Below, one piece after another: positions 1 to 7,888 of a stretch of DNA of 64,000 nucleotides. The position numbers and the translations under genes are program-made. Origin of the DNA: Mycobacteroides chelonae CCUG 47445 (lineage in GTDB: Bacteria; Actinomycetota; Actinomycetes; Mycobacteriales; Mycobacteriaceae). Under the pieces are notes generated by a model. The model was not told where the DNA came from. It saw only the letters and a program-made list of their open reading frames with translations, and searched no databases. Each line of letters opens with the position of its first letter. Position 1 is the first letter of the stretch. Location of the stretch: assembly GCF_001632805.1 (NCBI RefSeq), contig NZ_CP007220.1, positions 124,001 through 188,000 of the forward strand. The letters are read 5' to 3'.

Positions 1-784
1 CAAGCCAGCCGTGCCCCGACAACCACTCACCGGAACGGGTCCGTCCGTCGTTGGCCAGAGTGAGTTCCTGCACCTGGAATGTGTCGGAAGTCAACGCGTC
101 ACGAACGTCGGCCCATGGCTGGCCGGAGGGGGCCGCGCCGTCGGTGTCGGTGGCGATGGTGCTGCCGAGGGCCGACATTTCGATGACGCGCTCAAAGAGT
201 GCGTCATGGCTCGGACCTGGCAGATGTGAGACGAGTGCCTCGCCCAGCCACGCGGTGGGTAGATCGGGGTCAAAGCCCGCTGCGGTCAGGTCGGGCTGCC
301 ATGGCCCACTGAGGAACGTTCCGACCTGTCGGCGTTCGGCACGCGGTTGCGCACCAATCTCGGCGAGCACCTCCTGCTTGAAGCCGAGTAGCTCCGGGTA
401 GTCGACTTCGAAGACCGTGGTGCCATCAGGCCAGTCCAGCCGATAGGCGCGGGTGTCTAGCCCACCCGCTAGCAGCACGACCTGGCGGGCGCCGGAATGT
501 GTTGCGGCCAGCAGGGAGTCATCGTAGTGACGCGTCATCAGTGACCGGCAATGCGCGATGAACGATTTGTGGTCGCTAGTCGGATCCGCAGCAACGGGAG
601 AATCCGCTGGTTGATGGTCGAGGAGTGCCAGCGCATAGGGGTCACCCGATGCCAGTACCAGGTGTTGGGCCAATGTGTCGACAAACAATGGGTTGGCTCG
701 AAGTGACTCTATGGCGCGAGAAGCAGTGAGCGTCAATTGAATCTGTCTGCCGCGGGACATCCGGTACGCCGCCCCCCTTTCCAT
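1..784 (-). CDS. SAM-dependent methyltransferase, 5' part (runs off left edge)
   Basis: This leftward reading frame is open from an ATG at 784 to base 1, giving 261 codons with no stop, so the C-terminus lies outside the window. It reads as a class I SAM-dependent methyltransferase of the leucine-carboxyl-methyltransferase-like family (PF04072/TIGR00027) that is expanded in mycobacteria. Visible marks are the N-terminal segment TASRAIESLRANPLFVD and the cofactor-loop segment QVVLLAGGLDTRAYRLDWP followed by TVFEVDYPELL. The start is supported by an AAAGGAC purine stretch about six bases upstream; an in-frame ATG at 760 is the alternative. The substrate cannot be inferred. Confidence 0.85.
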   Translation of the reverse strand, partial: MERGAAYRMSRGRQIQLTLTASRAIESLRANPLFVDTLAQHLVLASGDPYALALLDHQPADSPVAADPTSDHKSFIAHCRSLMTRHYDDSLLAATHSGARQVVLLAGGLDTRAYRLDWPDGTTVFEVDYPELLGFKQEVLAEIGAQPRAERRQVGTFLSGPWQPDLTAAGFDPDLPTAWLGEALVSHLPGPSHDALFERVIEMSALGSTIATDTDGAAPSGQPWADVRDALTSDTFQVQELTLANDGRTRSGEWLSGHGWL

Positions 785-876
785 AGCGTCGTCCTTTGAG
801 GTGGCAAATCAGGATCTGCCAATCAAGATTAGCCGACGGGGAGTGAGGAAACGGGTGTGATGGGCGCGAAAACAAA

Positions 877-914
877 CTCTCCCTCGTCTCGACCGTGGTC
901 GAGACGAGGGAGAG
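877..914 (-). terminator. Intrinsic terminator after the first ferritin gene
   Basis: Two perfectly complementary 18-base arms (877-894 and 897-914) are separated by two bases. Read leftward, the hairpin is followed by a T-rich stretch (TTTGTTTT). It lies 24 bases beyond the ferritin stop at 938, so it should end leftward transcription from the ferritin genes. Confidence 0.85.
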
Positions 915-937
915 CAGTCAGCTGCGCGTCAGGTTGG

Positions 938-1483
938 CTACAGCGAGCCACCCGCGGCCGGGGGAGCGGTGGGATCGCTTGATTCGACCGAGATCTCGCG
1001 TGCGACGAACTCCTCCAGGTCGAAGTAGTTGTCTCCGGCACGTTCGGCCACGGTGAGCAGCGTGTCCATGAGGGCGACCTCTTCCACCTGTTCCTTGAGG
1101 AACCACTGCATGAACTGCTCGCCGATGTAGTCGCCCTCGTCCCGGGCGGTGCGGGCCAGCTCGGTGACCTGCTCGGTAACGGTCTGCTCCTGAGCCAGTG
1201 CGAGCGCCAGCGGCTCACGCGGCGCGGTGAATCCGTTCGTGACCGCGCCTACGGGCGGGATCTCCACGGAAACGCGCCGGTCGATCAGGTACCGCACGAT
1301 CATCATGGCGTGATTGCGCTCTTCTACCGCCTGCTTGTAGAAATGCGCGGCGAGCTGCGGAAGATCGGCGTCATCGAAATAAGCGGCAATAGCGATGTAT
1401 TGCTGCGACGCGGTGAACTCGTGGCCGATCTGGTCGTGGAGAAGCGCGTTGAATTTAGTCTTGGGAGTGTCGTTCACGGACAT
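938..1483 (-). CDS. bfrB: Ferritin (BfrB-type, non-haem), copy 1
   Basis: A 181-residue ferritin that should form a 24-subunit cage storing iron as ferric mineral in the cytosol. The four-helix signature is clear: EFTASQQYIAIAAYFDDADL in helix A, QAVEERNHAMMIVRYL (ExxH of the ferroxidase centre) in helix B and GEQFMQWFLKEQVEEVALMD in helix D. The length matches mycobacterial BfrB. A paralogue lies directly upstream (1655-2212) with the same C-terminal DPTAPxAAGGxL tail, so the pair is a tandem duplication. IdeR-like boxes sit 53-128 bases upstream, matching the known arrangement in which iron-loaded IdeR activates bfrB. A strong terminator follows at 877-914. Confidence 0.93.
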   Translation of the reverse strand: MSVNDTPKTKFNALLHDQIGHEFTASQQYIAIAAYFDDADLPQLAAHFYKQAVEERNHAMMIVRYLIDRRVSVEIPPVGAVTNGFTAPREPLALALAQEQTVTEQVTELARTARDEGDYIGEQFMQWFLKEQVEEVALMDTLLTVAERAGDNYFDLEEFVAREISVESSDPTAPPAAGGSL

Positions 1484-1535
1484 GAACTCGACAATAGACC
1501 AGGTCAGAGGCCTTGTCAGCCAAGGTCAGCCTTAA

Positions 1536-1554
1536 TGAGGTTACCGTCACCTAA
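1536..1554 (-). promoter_or_regulatory. IdeR-like iron box upstream of ferritin copy 1
   Basis: Read on the minus strand the 19-mer is TTAGGTGACGGTAACCTCA, matching 15 of 19 positions of the iron-box consensus TTAGGTTAGGCTAACCTAA. It lies 53-71 bases upstream of the ferritin start at 1483. A weaker half-overlapping match (AGGCTGACCTT) continues to about 1523, suggesting tandem IdeR sites. Confidence 0.7.
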
Positions 1555-1592
1555 GTAATTGCCGAACTTTACGTAAGGTAATTGGCGGATTC

Positions 1593-1611
1593 TTAACTTA
1601 GCCAAAGTTAA
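1593..1611. promoter_or_regulatory. Second IdeR-like box
   Basis: TTAACTTAGCCAAAGTTAA is a near-palindrome matching about 13 of 19 positions of the IdeR consensus. It is 110-128 bases upstream of ferritin copy 1, between the two ferritin genes. In M. tuberculosis bfrB has several IdeR sites at this sort of distance, where IdeR activates. The match alone is moderate; the spacing supports it. Confidence 0.5.
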
Positions 1612-1654
1612 TTTCCGTGCAACAACAATTGGAAATCGTCGTGCACAAAATTGA

Positions 1655-2212
1655 TCAGAGTGCGCCCCCGGCGGCAGAGGGTGCCGTTGGGTCCTGTCCG
1701 ATGGGGCGGTTGAGCTCGCGCGCCACGAAGTTCTCCAGATCGAACAGGTCATGATCGGCACGATCGACAACCGTCAGCAGCGTGTCCATGGCGGCGACCT
1801 CTTCCACCTGTTCCTTGAGGAACCACTGCATGAATTGCTCGCCGTAGTAGTCGCCCGACGTGCGAGCCGCACGGGCGAGCGCGGTGATCTGGTCGGTGAC
1901 GCGCTTCTCCTGTTCGAGCGCCAGGGCGATGGGTGCGCGCGCATCGGCGAATTCGTTCACGACACCATCAACACCGGGGATCGAGACGTCCACGTTCTTG
2001 TCGATCAAGTAGCGGATGATCATCATCGCGTGATTGCGCTCTTCGACCGCCTGCGCGTAGAAGCGCTTGGCCAGCTGCGGCAGATCGGCATCGTCGTAGT
2101 AGACCGCGATCGCGATGTACTGCTGGGAGGCCGTGAACTCGTTGCCGATTTGGTCCCGCAGCAGTTCGAGGAACGGTGAAGATGCACGCGCATGGAGGTC
2201 GGTGGTAGCCAC
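1655..2212 (-). CDS. Ferritin (BfrB-type, non-haem), copy 2
   Basis: A 185-residue paralogue of the ferritin at 938-1483, with the same helix motifs (EFTASQQYIAIAVYYDDADL, AVEERNHAMMIIRYL, GEQFMQWFLKEQVEEVAAMD). The ferroxidase Glu and His ligands are kept, so it should be active. The start is a GTG at 2212, only 18 bases after the LCP gene stop, so it may be cotranscribed with that gene and lack a strong promoter of its own. The IdeR-like boxes lie downstream of it, before copy 1. The two proteins could form mixed cages or be induced under different conditions; this is inference. Confidence 0.92.
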   Translation of the reverse strand: MATTDLHARASSPFLELLRDQIGNEFTASQQYIAIAVYYDDADLPQLAKRFYAQAVEERNHAMMIIRYLIDKNVDVSIPGVDGVVNEFADARAPIALALEQEKRVTDQITALARAARTSGDYYGEQFMQWFLKEQVEEVAAMDTLLTVVDRADHDLFDLENFVARELNRPIGQDPTAPSAAGGAL

Positions 2213-2230
2213 ACCGAAAAGCCTAGTGCG

Positions 2231-3475
2231 TCAAGGGGTCGGTGTGGCCGGGTCGGGCAAGAGGTCTGCGGGAACCTGCTGACCGGTGCGCAGGGCCTCG
2301 AAAAGCCGCGCCGAGGCATCCTCATCCCAGGTGACGATGTCCCCCGCCCAGTTCGACGAGAACGAGCCGATGGGCATTGTCAGGTTTTGTGTAGAGCCGG
2401 CTAGGGCCAGGCCCAGTTGAGCCAGATTCCAACTGTGATCGCCCTGCGCGATGGTGATGGAATCGGCGGTAGACGTGGCGAGCGGATACCACCTGAATGG
2501 GTTGGCCCACACCGCTGGACTGCTCACGCGGTGAAGAAGCGCGGCCATGAAGACCCGCTGATGTGTCATGCGGTCCAGGTCTGCGCGAGGTGTGGCCCTG
2601 CTGCGCACGTATCCAAGTGCCTTGGGCCCGTTGAGTATCTGACACTCGGCGGCCAGGTTGACTCCGGCTAGGGGGTCGTCGATCGGCTCGTCGAGACACA
2701 TCGAGACACCGCCGACGGCATCGACCACCGAGGCGAATCCACCGAATCCGATTTCGGCGTAGTGGTCGATGCGTAGGCCGGTGGCCTGTTCGACGGTTTG
2801 GGTGAGCAGAGCCGCTCCGCCCAGCGTGAAGGCGGCGTTGATCTTGTCGCTTCCGTATCCGGGAATGGGAACGTACGAATCGCGGGGGAGGGACACCGTG
2901 GTGGCGGGCCCACCGTCGTAAAAGGCCGGTATGTGCACCACGAGGATGGTGTCGGTACGGCCATCGCCGGTGTCGCCGCCGGTAGAGAGCTCCGCCTCCT
3001 GTTCGGGGCTGAGGGCTTGCCGGCTGTCGGAGCCGACCAGAAGCCAATTTGTTCCGCTGCCGGGCAAGGGTCGTTCCGGATAGTCGGTGAGCGCATCCAC
3101 GCGGTGCAACCGCCCGTCGATCCAGAACGCCGTGCCGACGATGGTGCAGAACCCGACGAGAACAAGGGTCACTGCGAGAAGAAGAGTGCGCCGCATCCAG
3201 GTGCCCCACCGTCTCGCACGGCGCGGCCGTGACGGCGGCGGGGGCGGAGGTGGTTTGGCCGGCGGTGCCGGCCGGCGGGGTCGCACATCACGTGAGGACG
3301 GACGCGGTGGCGGGGGCTGTTCGCGGCGCGGCGGCGGTGGTCCCTGTCGACGCGGCGGGGTGCGGGCCGGTGGAGGCGGCGGCTGTTGCGGATATCGCCG
3401 GATGACCTCGCTGTCCTCCCGCCCGTCCCGTCGGTGGGGGCGCCGTCCACGGAACGGGATGGTGGGCTCGGTCAT
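2231..3475 (-). CDS. LytR-CpsA-Psr (LCP) family protein
   Basis: About 414 residues in three parts: a cytosolic, strongly proline-rich and basic N-terminus (residues about 30-90), one membrane segment (about 97-118) and an extracytoplasmic LCP domain from about 140. LCP hallmarks include NWLLVGSDSR, GRTDTILVVHIP, TVSLPRDSYVPIPG, INAAFTLGG, VDAVGGV and YVRSRATPRADLDRMTHQR, with the Asp/Arg residues that hold polyprenyl pyrophosphate. LCP proteins attach envelope polymers such as arabinogalactan to peptidoglycan. No C-terminal LytR_C domain is seen. The start at 3475 is chosen because the frame upstream belongs to the CPBP gene; an ATG at 3484 is also possible. Its place beside ferritin corresponds to Rv3840/Rv3841 in M. 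tuberculosis, though that neighbour is shorter. Confidence 0.88.
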   Translation of the reverse strand: MTEPTIPFRGRRPHRRDGREDSEVIRRYPQQPPPPPARTPPRRQGPPPPRREQPPPPRPSSRDVRPRRPAPPAKPPPPPPPSRPRRARRWGTWMRRTLLLAVTLVLVGFCTIVGTAFWIDGRLHRVDALTDYPERPLPGSGTNWLLVGSDSRQALSPEQEAELSTGGDTGDGRTDTILVVHIPAFYDGGPATTVSLPRDSYVPIPGYGSDKINAAFTLGGAALLTQTVEQATGLRIDHYAEIGFGGFASVVDAVGGVSMCLDEPIDDPLAGVNLAAECQILNGPKALGYVRSRATPRADLDRMTHQRVFMAALLHRVSSPAVWANPFRWYPLATSTADSITIAQGDHSWNLAQLGLALAGSTQNLTMPIGSFSSNWAGDIVTWDEDASARLFEALRTGQQVPADLLPDPATPTP

Positions 3476-3498
3476 CGTGCGCATCCCATGAGATGAGG

Positions 3499-4260
3499 CT
3501 AATGGAGCCAGCTCAGGTGATCCCGGAGCAACGCGAACCCGACGAAGGCCACGGTGTCGATCACGCCATGGGCGACGACCAGCGGCCATAGTCGTCCGGT
3601 CCGCTGCCAGACGTATCCGAAGACCAGACCCATCACCAGATTTCCGATACCGGCCGAGATGCCTTGATACAGGTGGTAGCAACCTCGCAGCAGTGCCGAG
3701 GACGCGATGGCGGTCACCGTTCCGTAGCCCAGCTGCCGCAGTCGGGTCTGCAGATAGGCCACGACCACCACTTCCTCGGCCCAACCGTTCGCGAAGGCGG
3801 ACAGCACCAGCACCGGTATGCGCCACCAGGTGTCGTCGAGTGCGGCCGGAATGACCTGAACGCTCAAGCCCATCCAGCGCGCGCCGACGTACAACGCCAG
3901 GCCCGGAAGACCGATGAGCGCCGCCAATCCGAGCGCCCCCAGGCCATCGGTATGCGAGCACCAGCGACCGAGCCCGATCGATGACAGACCGAATCCGCTG
4001 CGCCACAGTAGATACACTGCGAGTGCGCCCCACGCGATCAACCGGGTGATCGACACGAGATTCAATCCGAGGTCGATCAGGCTCAGCTCGGCGCGGCGGG
4101 GATTGAGGGCGACGGTCTGGCCGGACAGTCCCATGATGACGGCAGATGTGAACTGCAGAAGGGCGCTCACAGCGCTCATCCCGAAGCTGATGGCGAGCAC
4201 GATCCCCATCTCGATGCGGATTGTGCGCGCTGACATGTCCGATTCGGCCACGGCGCTCAT
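3499..4260 (-). CDS. CPBP-family intramembrane metalloprotease
   Basis: A 253-residue polytopic membrane protein with about eight hydrophobic segments. The C-terminal half shows the CPBP (Abi/CAAX-protease-like) motifs: NGWAEEVVVVAYL with the glutamate pair, LLRGCYHLYQG with the motif-2 His, and VVAHGVIDTVAF with the motif-3 His. Family members are glutamate/histidine intramembrane proteases, some processing prenylated or signalling proteins; the bacterial substrate is usually unknown. It starts 22 bases from the divergent alpha/beta hydrolase gene and is followed by the LCP gene after about 20 bases, so the two leftward genes may form an operon. Confidence 0.85.
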   Translation of the reverse strand: MSAVAESDMSARTIRIEMGIVLAISFGMSAVSALLQFTSAVIMGLSGQTVALNPRRAELSLIDLGLNLVSITRLIAWGALAVYLLWRSGFGLSSIGLGRWCSHTDGLGALGLAALIGLPGLALYVGARWMGLSVQVIPAALDDTWWRIPVLVLSAFANGWAEEVVVVAYLQTRLRQLGYGTVTAIASSALLRGCYHLYQGISAGIGNLVMGLVFGYVWQRTGRLWPLVVAHGVIDTVAFVGFALLRDHLSWLH

Positions 4261-4282
4261 TGTGGCTGGTATTGGTAGAAGA

Positions 4283-4972
4283 GTGTCCGATGTGGTGAGC
4301 GCGTTGCGCTATGTGGCATCGCCCGATGGAGTGCGGCTGAGCCTGACCGTGTCCGGCGAGGGGCCACCGCTCGTCATGGTGCACGGAGCCATGGATTCGG
4401 GGGCGACCTGGTCTGATGTCGCCACCGAGCTGCAACGGGACTTCACCTGTTTTCTCATCGACCGGCGTGGACACGGCGCGAGCACCGACGCGGCAGAGCA
4501 CAGCCTGGCGCGTGAGGCCGATGACGTCATCGCGGTGGCCGCGGAGGCCGGGCCCGATGCGGTGATACTCGGCCATTCGTTCGGAGCCGTTGTCGTCTTA
4601 GAGGCGTTACGTCGCGGACTTGATGTGGCTGCCGTCGTCCTCTACGAGCCGCCGCTTCCGGTGTCGGAGAGCGTGGCGTTGGCGAATCGGGAAGGCAGCG
4701 AGGCTGTCCGGGCGCGTTCGGTGACGGTGTCGCGGGAGTTTCACGCGCTGGAAAAGTGCGCGGAGGTGCTCGATGAATACACCCGAGCGGTCATCCCAAT
4801 GCTGCTTTTGGAGGGGGCCAACTCGCCGATACAGTTCCGCGAGCCAGTGGGCTACTTGGCGCGGCGGGTGCCCGGTGTGCGAGTCAAAGAGCTTGTCGGA
4901 CAGGACCATTTCGCGCACCGAACTGCTCCGGCAATGTTCGCCGGGGTGTTGCGCGAGCTGTTGCTGGGTTAG
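4283..4972 (+). CDS. Alpha/beta hydrolase
   Basis: About 229 residues with the alpha/beta hydrolase fold: oxyanion segment PPLVMVHGAMDSGATW, nucleophile elbow ILGHSFGAVVV and a C-terminal GQDHFAHRTAPAMF supplying the catalytic His. The GTG at 4283 is preferred because it precedes the first conserved strand (SALRYVASPDGVRLS) and clears the divergent CPBP start at 4260; GTGs at 4292 and 4295 are alternatives. The 3' end overlaps the convergent DUF2470 gene by four bases. The substrate is unknown. Confidence 0.85.
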   Translation: MSDVVSALRYVASPDGVRLSLTVSGEGPPLVMVHGAMDSGATWSDVATELQRDFTCFLIDRRGHGASTDAAEHSLAREADDVIAVAAEAGPDAVILGHSFGAVVVLEALRRGLDVAAVVLYEPPLPVSESVALANREGSEAVRARSVTVSREFHALEKCAEVLDEYTRAVIPMLLLEGANSPIQFREPVGYLARRVPGVRVKELVGQDHFAHRTAPAMFAGVLRELLLG

Positions 4973-5754
4973 ATCTTTCTCGCGCGCAGTCCGTTGAGGA
5001 AGGGGCAGCCGGCGAGGATACGCAGCGCTTGGCTCAGTCCGGCGGTGTCGTTGACGGGTTCGTTGAACGGCAGTCTGACGTCGTGGTCGCCGGCCTCTCC
5101 CTCCACGCGCAGTTGGATGCCGTAGCGGTCGATGCCGAGCAGCCGCACCTCACCGTGCTGCAGGCTCAGCGGAAGGCGCCGCGCCAGCCGCTCGACCAGA
5201 TCGCGGTGGTCGTTGTCGATATGTGAGAGCCACCCGGCCTCGAGTGCGCAGAAGGGATCGGGGCGCGCGCCGAGCAGCGCGGAGACATCGACCGATTCGG
5301 CGCCGGTCGAATCGGCGACAACGACGGACTCCACGGTCAGGCACAGCAGAATAGAGCCGGGTTCGGTGCGAAGCCGCATATCGGTGCGGATGTCCAGGAG
5401 TGCCGGATCGGGTGTGCGGCTGGCGATGACGTCGACGATGCCGCGGGCCTCCCGATCGGTGGCGGCCACGACGTTGCCGCGTACCCAGACCAGGGATCTG
5501 ACCGGTTCGCGCAGCGGTAGCGGGGCCTGGTCTGTCAGTTCCAGGAGTGCCGGCATGCCGTTCGGCCCCGCGGAGACCACTGTCGCAGCGATCGCGCTGT
5601 CGGCGGGGACCGCGACGGCGAAGGTTCCGTCGTCGAACAGGTGGTGCAGCGAGGTTCCGACCACATCGGCTCCGGCGATGGCGAGAGTGGAGCTTGCGGC
5701 GCGGGCACATGCCGAGCGCACGCGCTCTGCGGTGGTGGGCGGTGCTGCGGTCAT
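4969..5754 (-). CDS. DUF2470 / HugZ-like protein (Rv3839-type)
   Basis: A 261-residue protein. Residues about 1-165 resemble the split-barrel FMN/haem-binding fold (for example VRSLVWVRGNVVAATDREARGIVDVIA). The C-terminal 80 residues are a DUF2470 domain (WLSHIDNDHRDLVERLARRL, then LLGIDRYGIQLRV and VRLPFNEPVND). DUF2470 is associated with haem-utilisation proteins of the HugZ/HutZ type. An IdeR-like box at 5794-5812 is 40-58 bases upstream, so iron control is likely, as described for Rv3839 in M. tuberculosis. A role in haem iron use or storage is inferred; enzymatic activity is not shown by the sequence. Confidence 0.8.
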   Translation of the reverse strand: MTAAPPTTAERVRSACARAASSTLAIAGADVVGTSLHHLFDDGTFAVAVPADSAIAATVVSAGPNGMPALLELTDQAPLPLREPVRSLVWVRGNVVAATDREARGIVDVIASRTPDPALLDIRTDMRLRTEPGSILLCLTVESVVVADSTGAESVDVSALLGARPDPFCALEAGWLSHIDNDHRDLVERLARRLPLSLQHGEVRLLGIDRYGIQLRVEGEAGDHDVRLPFNEPVNDTAGLSQALRILAGCPFLNGLRARKI

Positions 5755-5793
5755 GGCGACCCTTTCCTTGTGAACCCTGTCGTATCAACCAAC

Positions 5794-5812
5794 TGAGGTA
5801 AGCCTAAGTTAA
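5794..5812. promoter_or_regulatory. IdeR-like iron box
   Basis: On the minus strand this reads TTAACTTAGGCTTACCTCA, matching 15 of 19 positions of TTAGGTTAGGCTAACCTAA, including the core TTAGGCT-ACCT. It is 40-58 bases upstream of the leftward DUF2470 gene and 88-106 bases upstream of the rightward pheA start, so it most likely represses the DUF2470 gene. Confidence 0.75.
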
Positions 5813-5899
5813 CAATGGACCGTGGAGAGTGCAAGGGACACCTGTGCTGTCGACTGTGTCGGGGGTTCGCCGGGCGATGGAACGCCTAAGGTTTGGAGT

Positions 5900-6826
5900 G
5901 TGCAGCGCATCACGTATTTGGGGCCGGAGGGAACGTTTTCCGAGGCCGCGCTGATCAAGCTGCGGACGACGGGGCGGATTCCAGGCTTGCCCGAGGTGGA
6001 GCCGGTGTCGGTGGCCAGCGCGCGCGACGCATTGGTGCAGGTCCAGAAGGGGGACGCGACGTACGCGTGCGTTCCGATCGAGAGCTCACTCGAAGGCCCG
6101 GTGGTACCGACGCTGGACACCCTCGCGGTGGGTACTCCGCTGCAGATTTTCGCCGAGGCGGTGTTGCCGGTGTCCTTCACGATCGCGGTGCGGCCGGGCA
6201 CCTCCGCGCAGGACGTGAAGACCGTCGCCGGTTTCCCGATCGCCGTCGCTCAGGTACGCGAGTGGCTGGCGGAGAACTTGCCGAACGCCGAGCTGGTCGC
6301 CGCCAACTCGAACGCTGCCGCGGCCGAGGATGTGAAGGCGCAGCGGGCCGATGCGGGAGTGTGTACAGAATGGGCCGCGCAGCGCCTGGGTCTGAATGCC
6401 CTGGCCAGCGGTGTCGTGGACGAAGCGCATGCGCACACCCGTTTCGTCCTGGTGGGTCAACCCGGGCCGCCGCCACCGGCCACGGGTTCCGATCGCACTT
6501 CGGTGGTGCTCGGGCTGGGGAACGTACCCGGTGCCCTCGCTGCCGCCATGAACGAGTTTGCGATCCGGGACATCGATCTTACCCGTATCGAGTCCCGCCC
6601 CACCCGGACCGGGCTAGGTACGTATCGCTTTTTCCTGGACTGTGTCGGGCATATCGACGATGTCGCGGTGGGTGAGGCACTCAAGGGACTGCATCGTCGT
6701 TGTGAGGATGTGCGGTATTTGGGATCGTGGCCACGAGAGACGACGGCACCCGACGGCGCCAACCCACCGGTGTTGGACGAGGCGTCGGGATGGCTGGCCG
6801 AAACGCGGGAAGGGAAGCTGCGATGA
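5900..6826 (+). CDS. pheA: Prephenate dehydratase
   Basis: About 308 residues catalysing prephenate to phenylpyruvate in phenylalanine synthesis. The N-terminal catalytic domain opens with RITYLGPEGTFSEAAL and carries YACVPIESSLEGPV and FTIAVRPG; the C-terminal ACT domain (from about residue 200) has the phenylalanine-binding signature LTRIESRPTRTGLGTYRFF. GTG at 5900 is chosen because it directly precedes the conserved start of the fold and follows an AAGG purine stretch; an in-frame GTG at 5822 would add 26 residues unlike the family. The stop overlaps the start of the next gene (ATGA at 6823), indicating translational coupling. Confidence 0.95.
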   Translation: MQRITYLGPEGTFSEAALIKLRTTGRIPGLPEVEPVSVASARDALVQVQKGDATYACVPIESSLEGPVVPTLDTLAVGTPLQIFAEAVLPVSFTIAVRPGTSAQDVKTVAGFPIAVAQVREWLAENLPNAELVAANSNAAAAEDVKAQRADAGVCTEWAAQRLGLNALASGVVDEAHAHTRFVLVGQPGPPPPATGSDRTSVVLGLGNVPGALAAAMNEFAIRDIDLTRIESRPTRTGLGTYRFFLDCVGHIDDVAVGEALKGLHRRCEDVRYLGSWPRETTAPDGANPPVLDEASGWLAETREGKLR

Positions 6827-7509
6827 GTGGGCGCCTTGTCCTGGTCCGGCACGGACAGTCCTATGGAAACGTCGAACGCCGATTGGACACCAAACCGCCC
6901 GGTGCGGCGCTGACCGAACTCGGCTTACAGCAGGCACGCTTGTTCGCCAGACAGTACGAGGAGCATGCCCCCGCAGCACTGGTGCATTCGGTGGCGGTGC
7001 GCGCCGTTCAGACCGCCGGTCAGATCGCGGAACACCTTGGTGTGGAAGCACTTCAGCTAGACGGTTTGCACGAGGTACAGGCCGGGGAGCTGGAAGACCA
7101 CACCGGCCTGGACTCGTTCGAGGTTTTTGACCGCACCTATGAGCGTTGGCATTTCGGTGATTTCGGAGCTCGGTTGCCCGGCGGCGAATCCGCTCAGGAT
7201 GTGTTCGACAGGTACCTGCCCGTGGTGGCCGAACTGCGACTGCGGCACTTGGAAAACGATGCGTCGACCGGCGATGTGGTGGTGGTGAGCCATGGCGCGG
7301 CGATTCGCCTGGTCGCGGCCACACTGGCCGGGGTGGATCCCGGCTTTGCGGTGAACCGGCATCTGCGCAACGCGGAAGCGGTTGTGCTGGCGCCGATTAC
7401 CGATGGGCGATGGAGCTGCGTGCACTGGGGTGACGCGGTGGCGCCATTTCCGCATCAGGAGGCTGCCAGCGCAGAGGAACTGGCGCAGTCGGCCGACCCG
7501 ATGGGCTAA
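6823..7509 (+). CDS. gpm2: Histidine phosphatase / phosphoglycerate-mutase-like protein
   Basis: A 228-residue histidine-phosphatase-superfamily protein. The catalytic LVLVRHGQSYGNVERRLDT is at the N-terminus, the second catalytic His is in VVVVSHGAAIRLVAA, and RAVQTA and LHEVQAGELED supply the other phosphate-pocket residues. It overlaps pheA by four bases, the same pair as Rv3838c-Rv3837c. Family members are often misnamed phosphoglycerate mutases; a broad-specificity phosphatase is as likely as glycolytic mutase activity. It converges on the small Cys-rich gene, overlapping by four bases. Confidence 0.9.
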   Translation: MSGRLVLVRHGQSYGNVERRLDTKPPGAALTELGLQQARLFARQYEEHAPAALVHSVAVRAVQTAGQIAEHLGVEALQLDGLHEVQAGELEDHTGLDSFEVFDRTYERWHFGDFGARLPGGESAQDVFDRYLPVVAELRLRHLENDASTGDVVVVSHGAAIRLVAATLAGVDPGFAVNRHLRNAEAVVLAPITDGRWSCVHWGDAVAPFPHQEAASAEELAQSADPMG

Positions 7510-7733
7510 CCGGCTAGTTGTATCTCGCCTTCACAACCACATTGTGCGGCAATGCAATCGATAACCAGGCTGTGTCGAAGTAGATGGAGTCCGTCGCAAT
7601 CGCGATCTGTGCACTCGGCGTGGCGAGTGGAATGCACGATGAGAGTGCCGTGGCAGTGATCGATGTCCTGGACGCAGTCACGGCATGCCACACCGCAGCT
7701 GATGGCGCGGCGCCACTCCGGTGATTTCTTCAT
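7506..7733 (-). CDS. Small Cys/His-rich protein
   Basis: A 75-residue protein with ten cysteines and several histidines, arranged as CxxxCxxC, HCHG, ECTDRDC, IDC and CGC. The spacing suggests metal, probably zinc, binding. I recall similar short conserved mycobacterial proteins with an HCHGTLxVH core, but no function. The coding case rests on the regular Cys pattern and the close convergent end with the upstream phosphatase gene. It could be a zinc-ribbon-like binding protein or a redox protein. Confidence 0.65.
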   Translation of the reverse strand: MKKSPEWRRAISCGVACRDCVQDIDHCHGTLIVHSTRHAECTDRDCDGLHLLRHSLVIDCIAAQCGCEGEIQLAG

Positions 7734-7806
7734 ACCGGTGTTGTAGCACCGTATGCCGACAAGCCGTCGTAACCGAGCGGGTGTAAGAGCCCTTTTCCAT
7801 ATTTAT

Positions 7807-7877
7807 ATTGCAATGCAATCTGAATATCGATACTATTCGAAATGGTTAGGGCCAGACACGTCACATTGCGATGCAAG
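7807..7877. promoter_or_regulatory. Repeated ATTGC-N-GCAA elements upstream of the MpaB gene
   Basis: ATTGCAATGCAAT at 7807-7819 is an inverted repeat (ATTGCA / TGCAAT around one base). A related copy, ATTGCGATGCAAG, lies at 7865-7877, just before the ribosome-binding site of the gene at 7889. The centres are 58 bases apart in an AT-rich upstream region. This is a plausible operator pair for a regulator such as the TetR protein at 9696-10316; the link is inferred. Confidence 0.4.
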
Positions 7878-7888
7878 GGAGTTGGACT

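Noticed and set aside
3485..4576. Open leftward frame continuing upstream of the LCP gene
   Set aside because: It overlaps the well-supported CPBP and hydrolase genes and has no recognisable protein features; the LCP protein begins near 3475.
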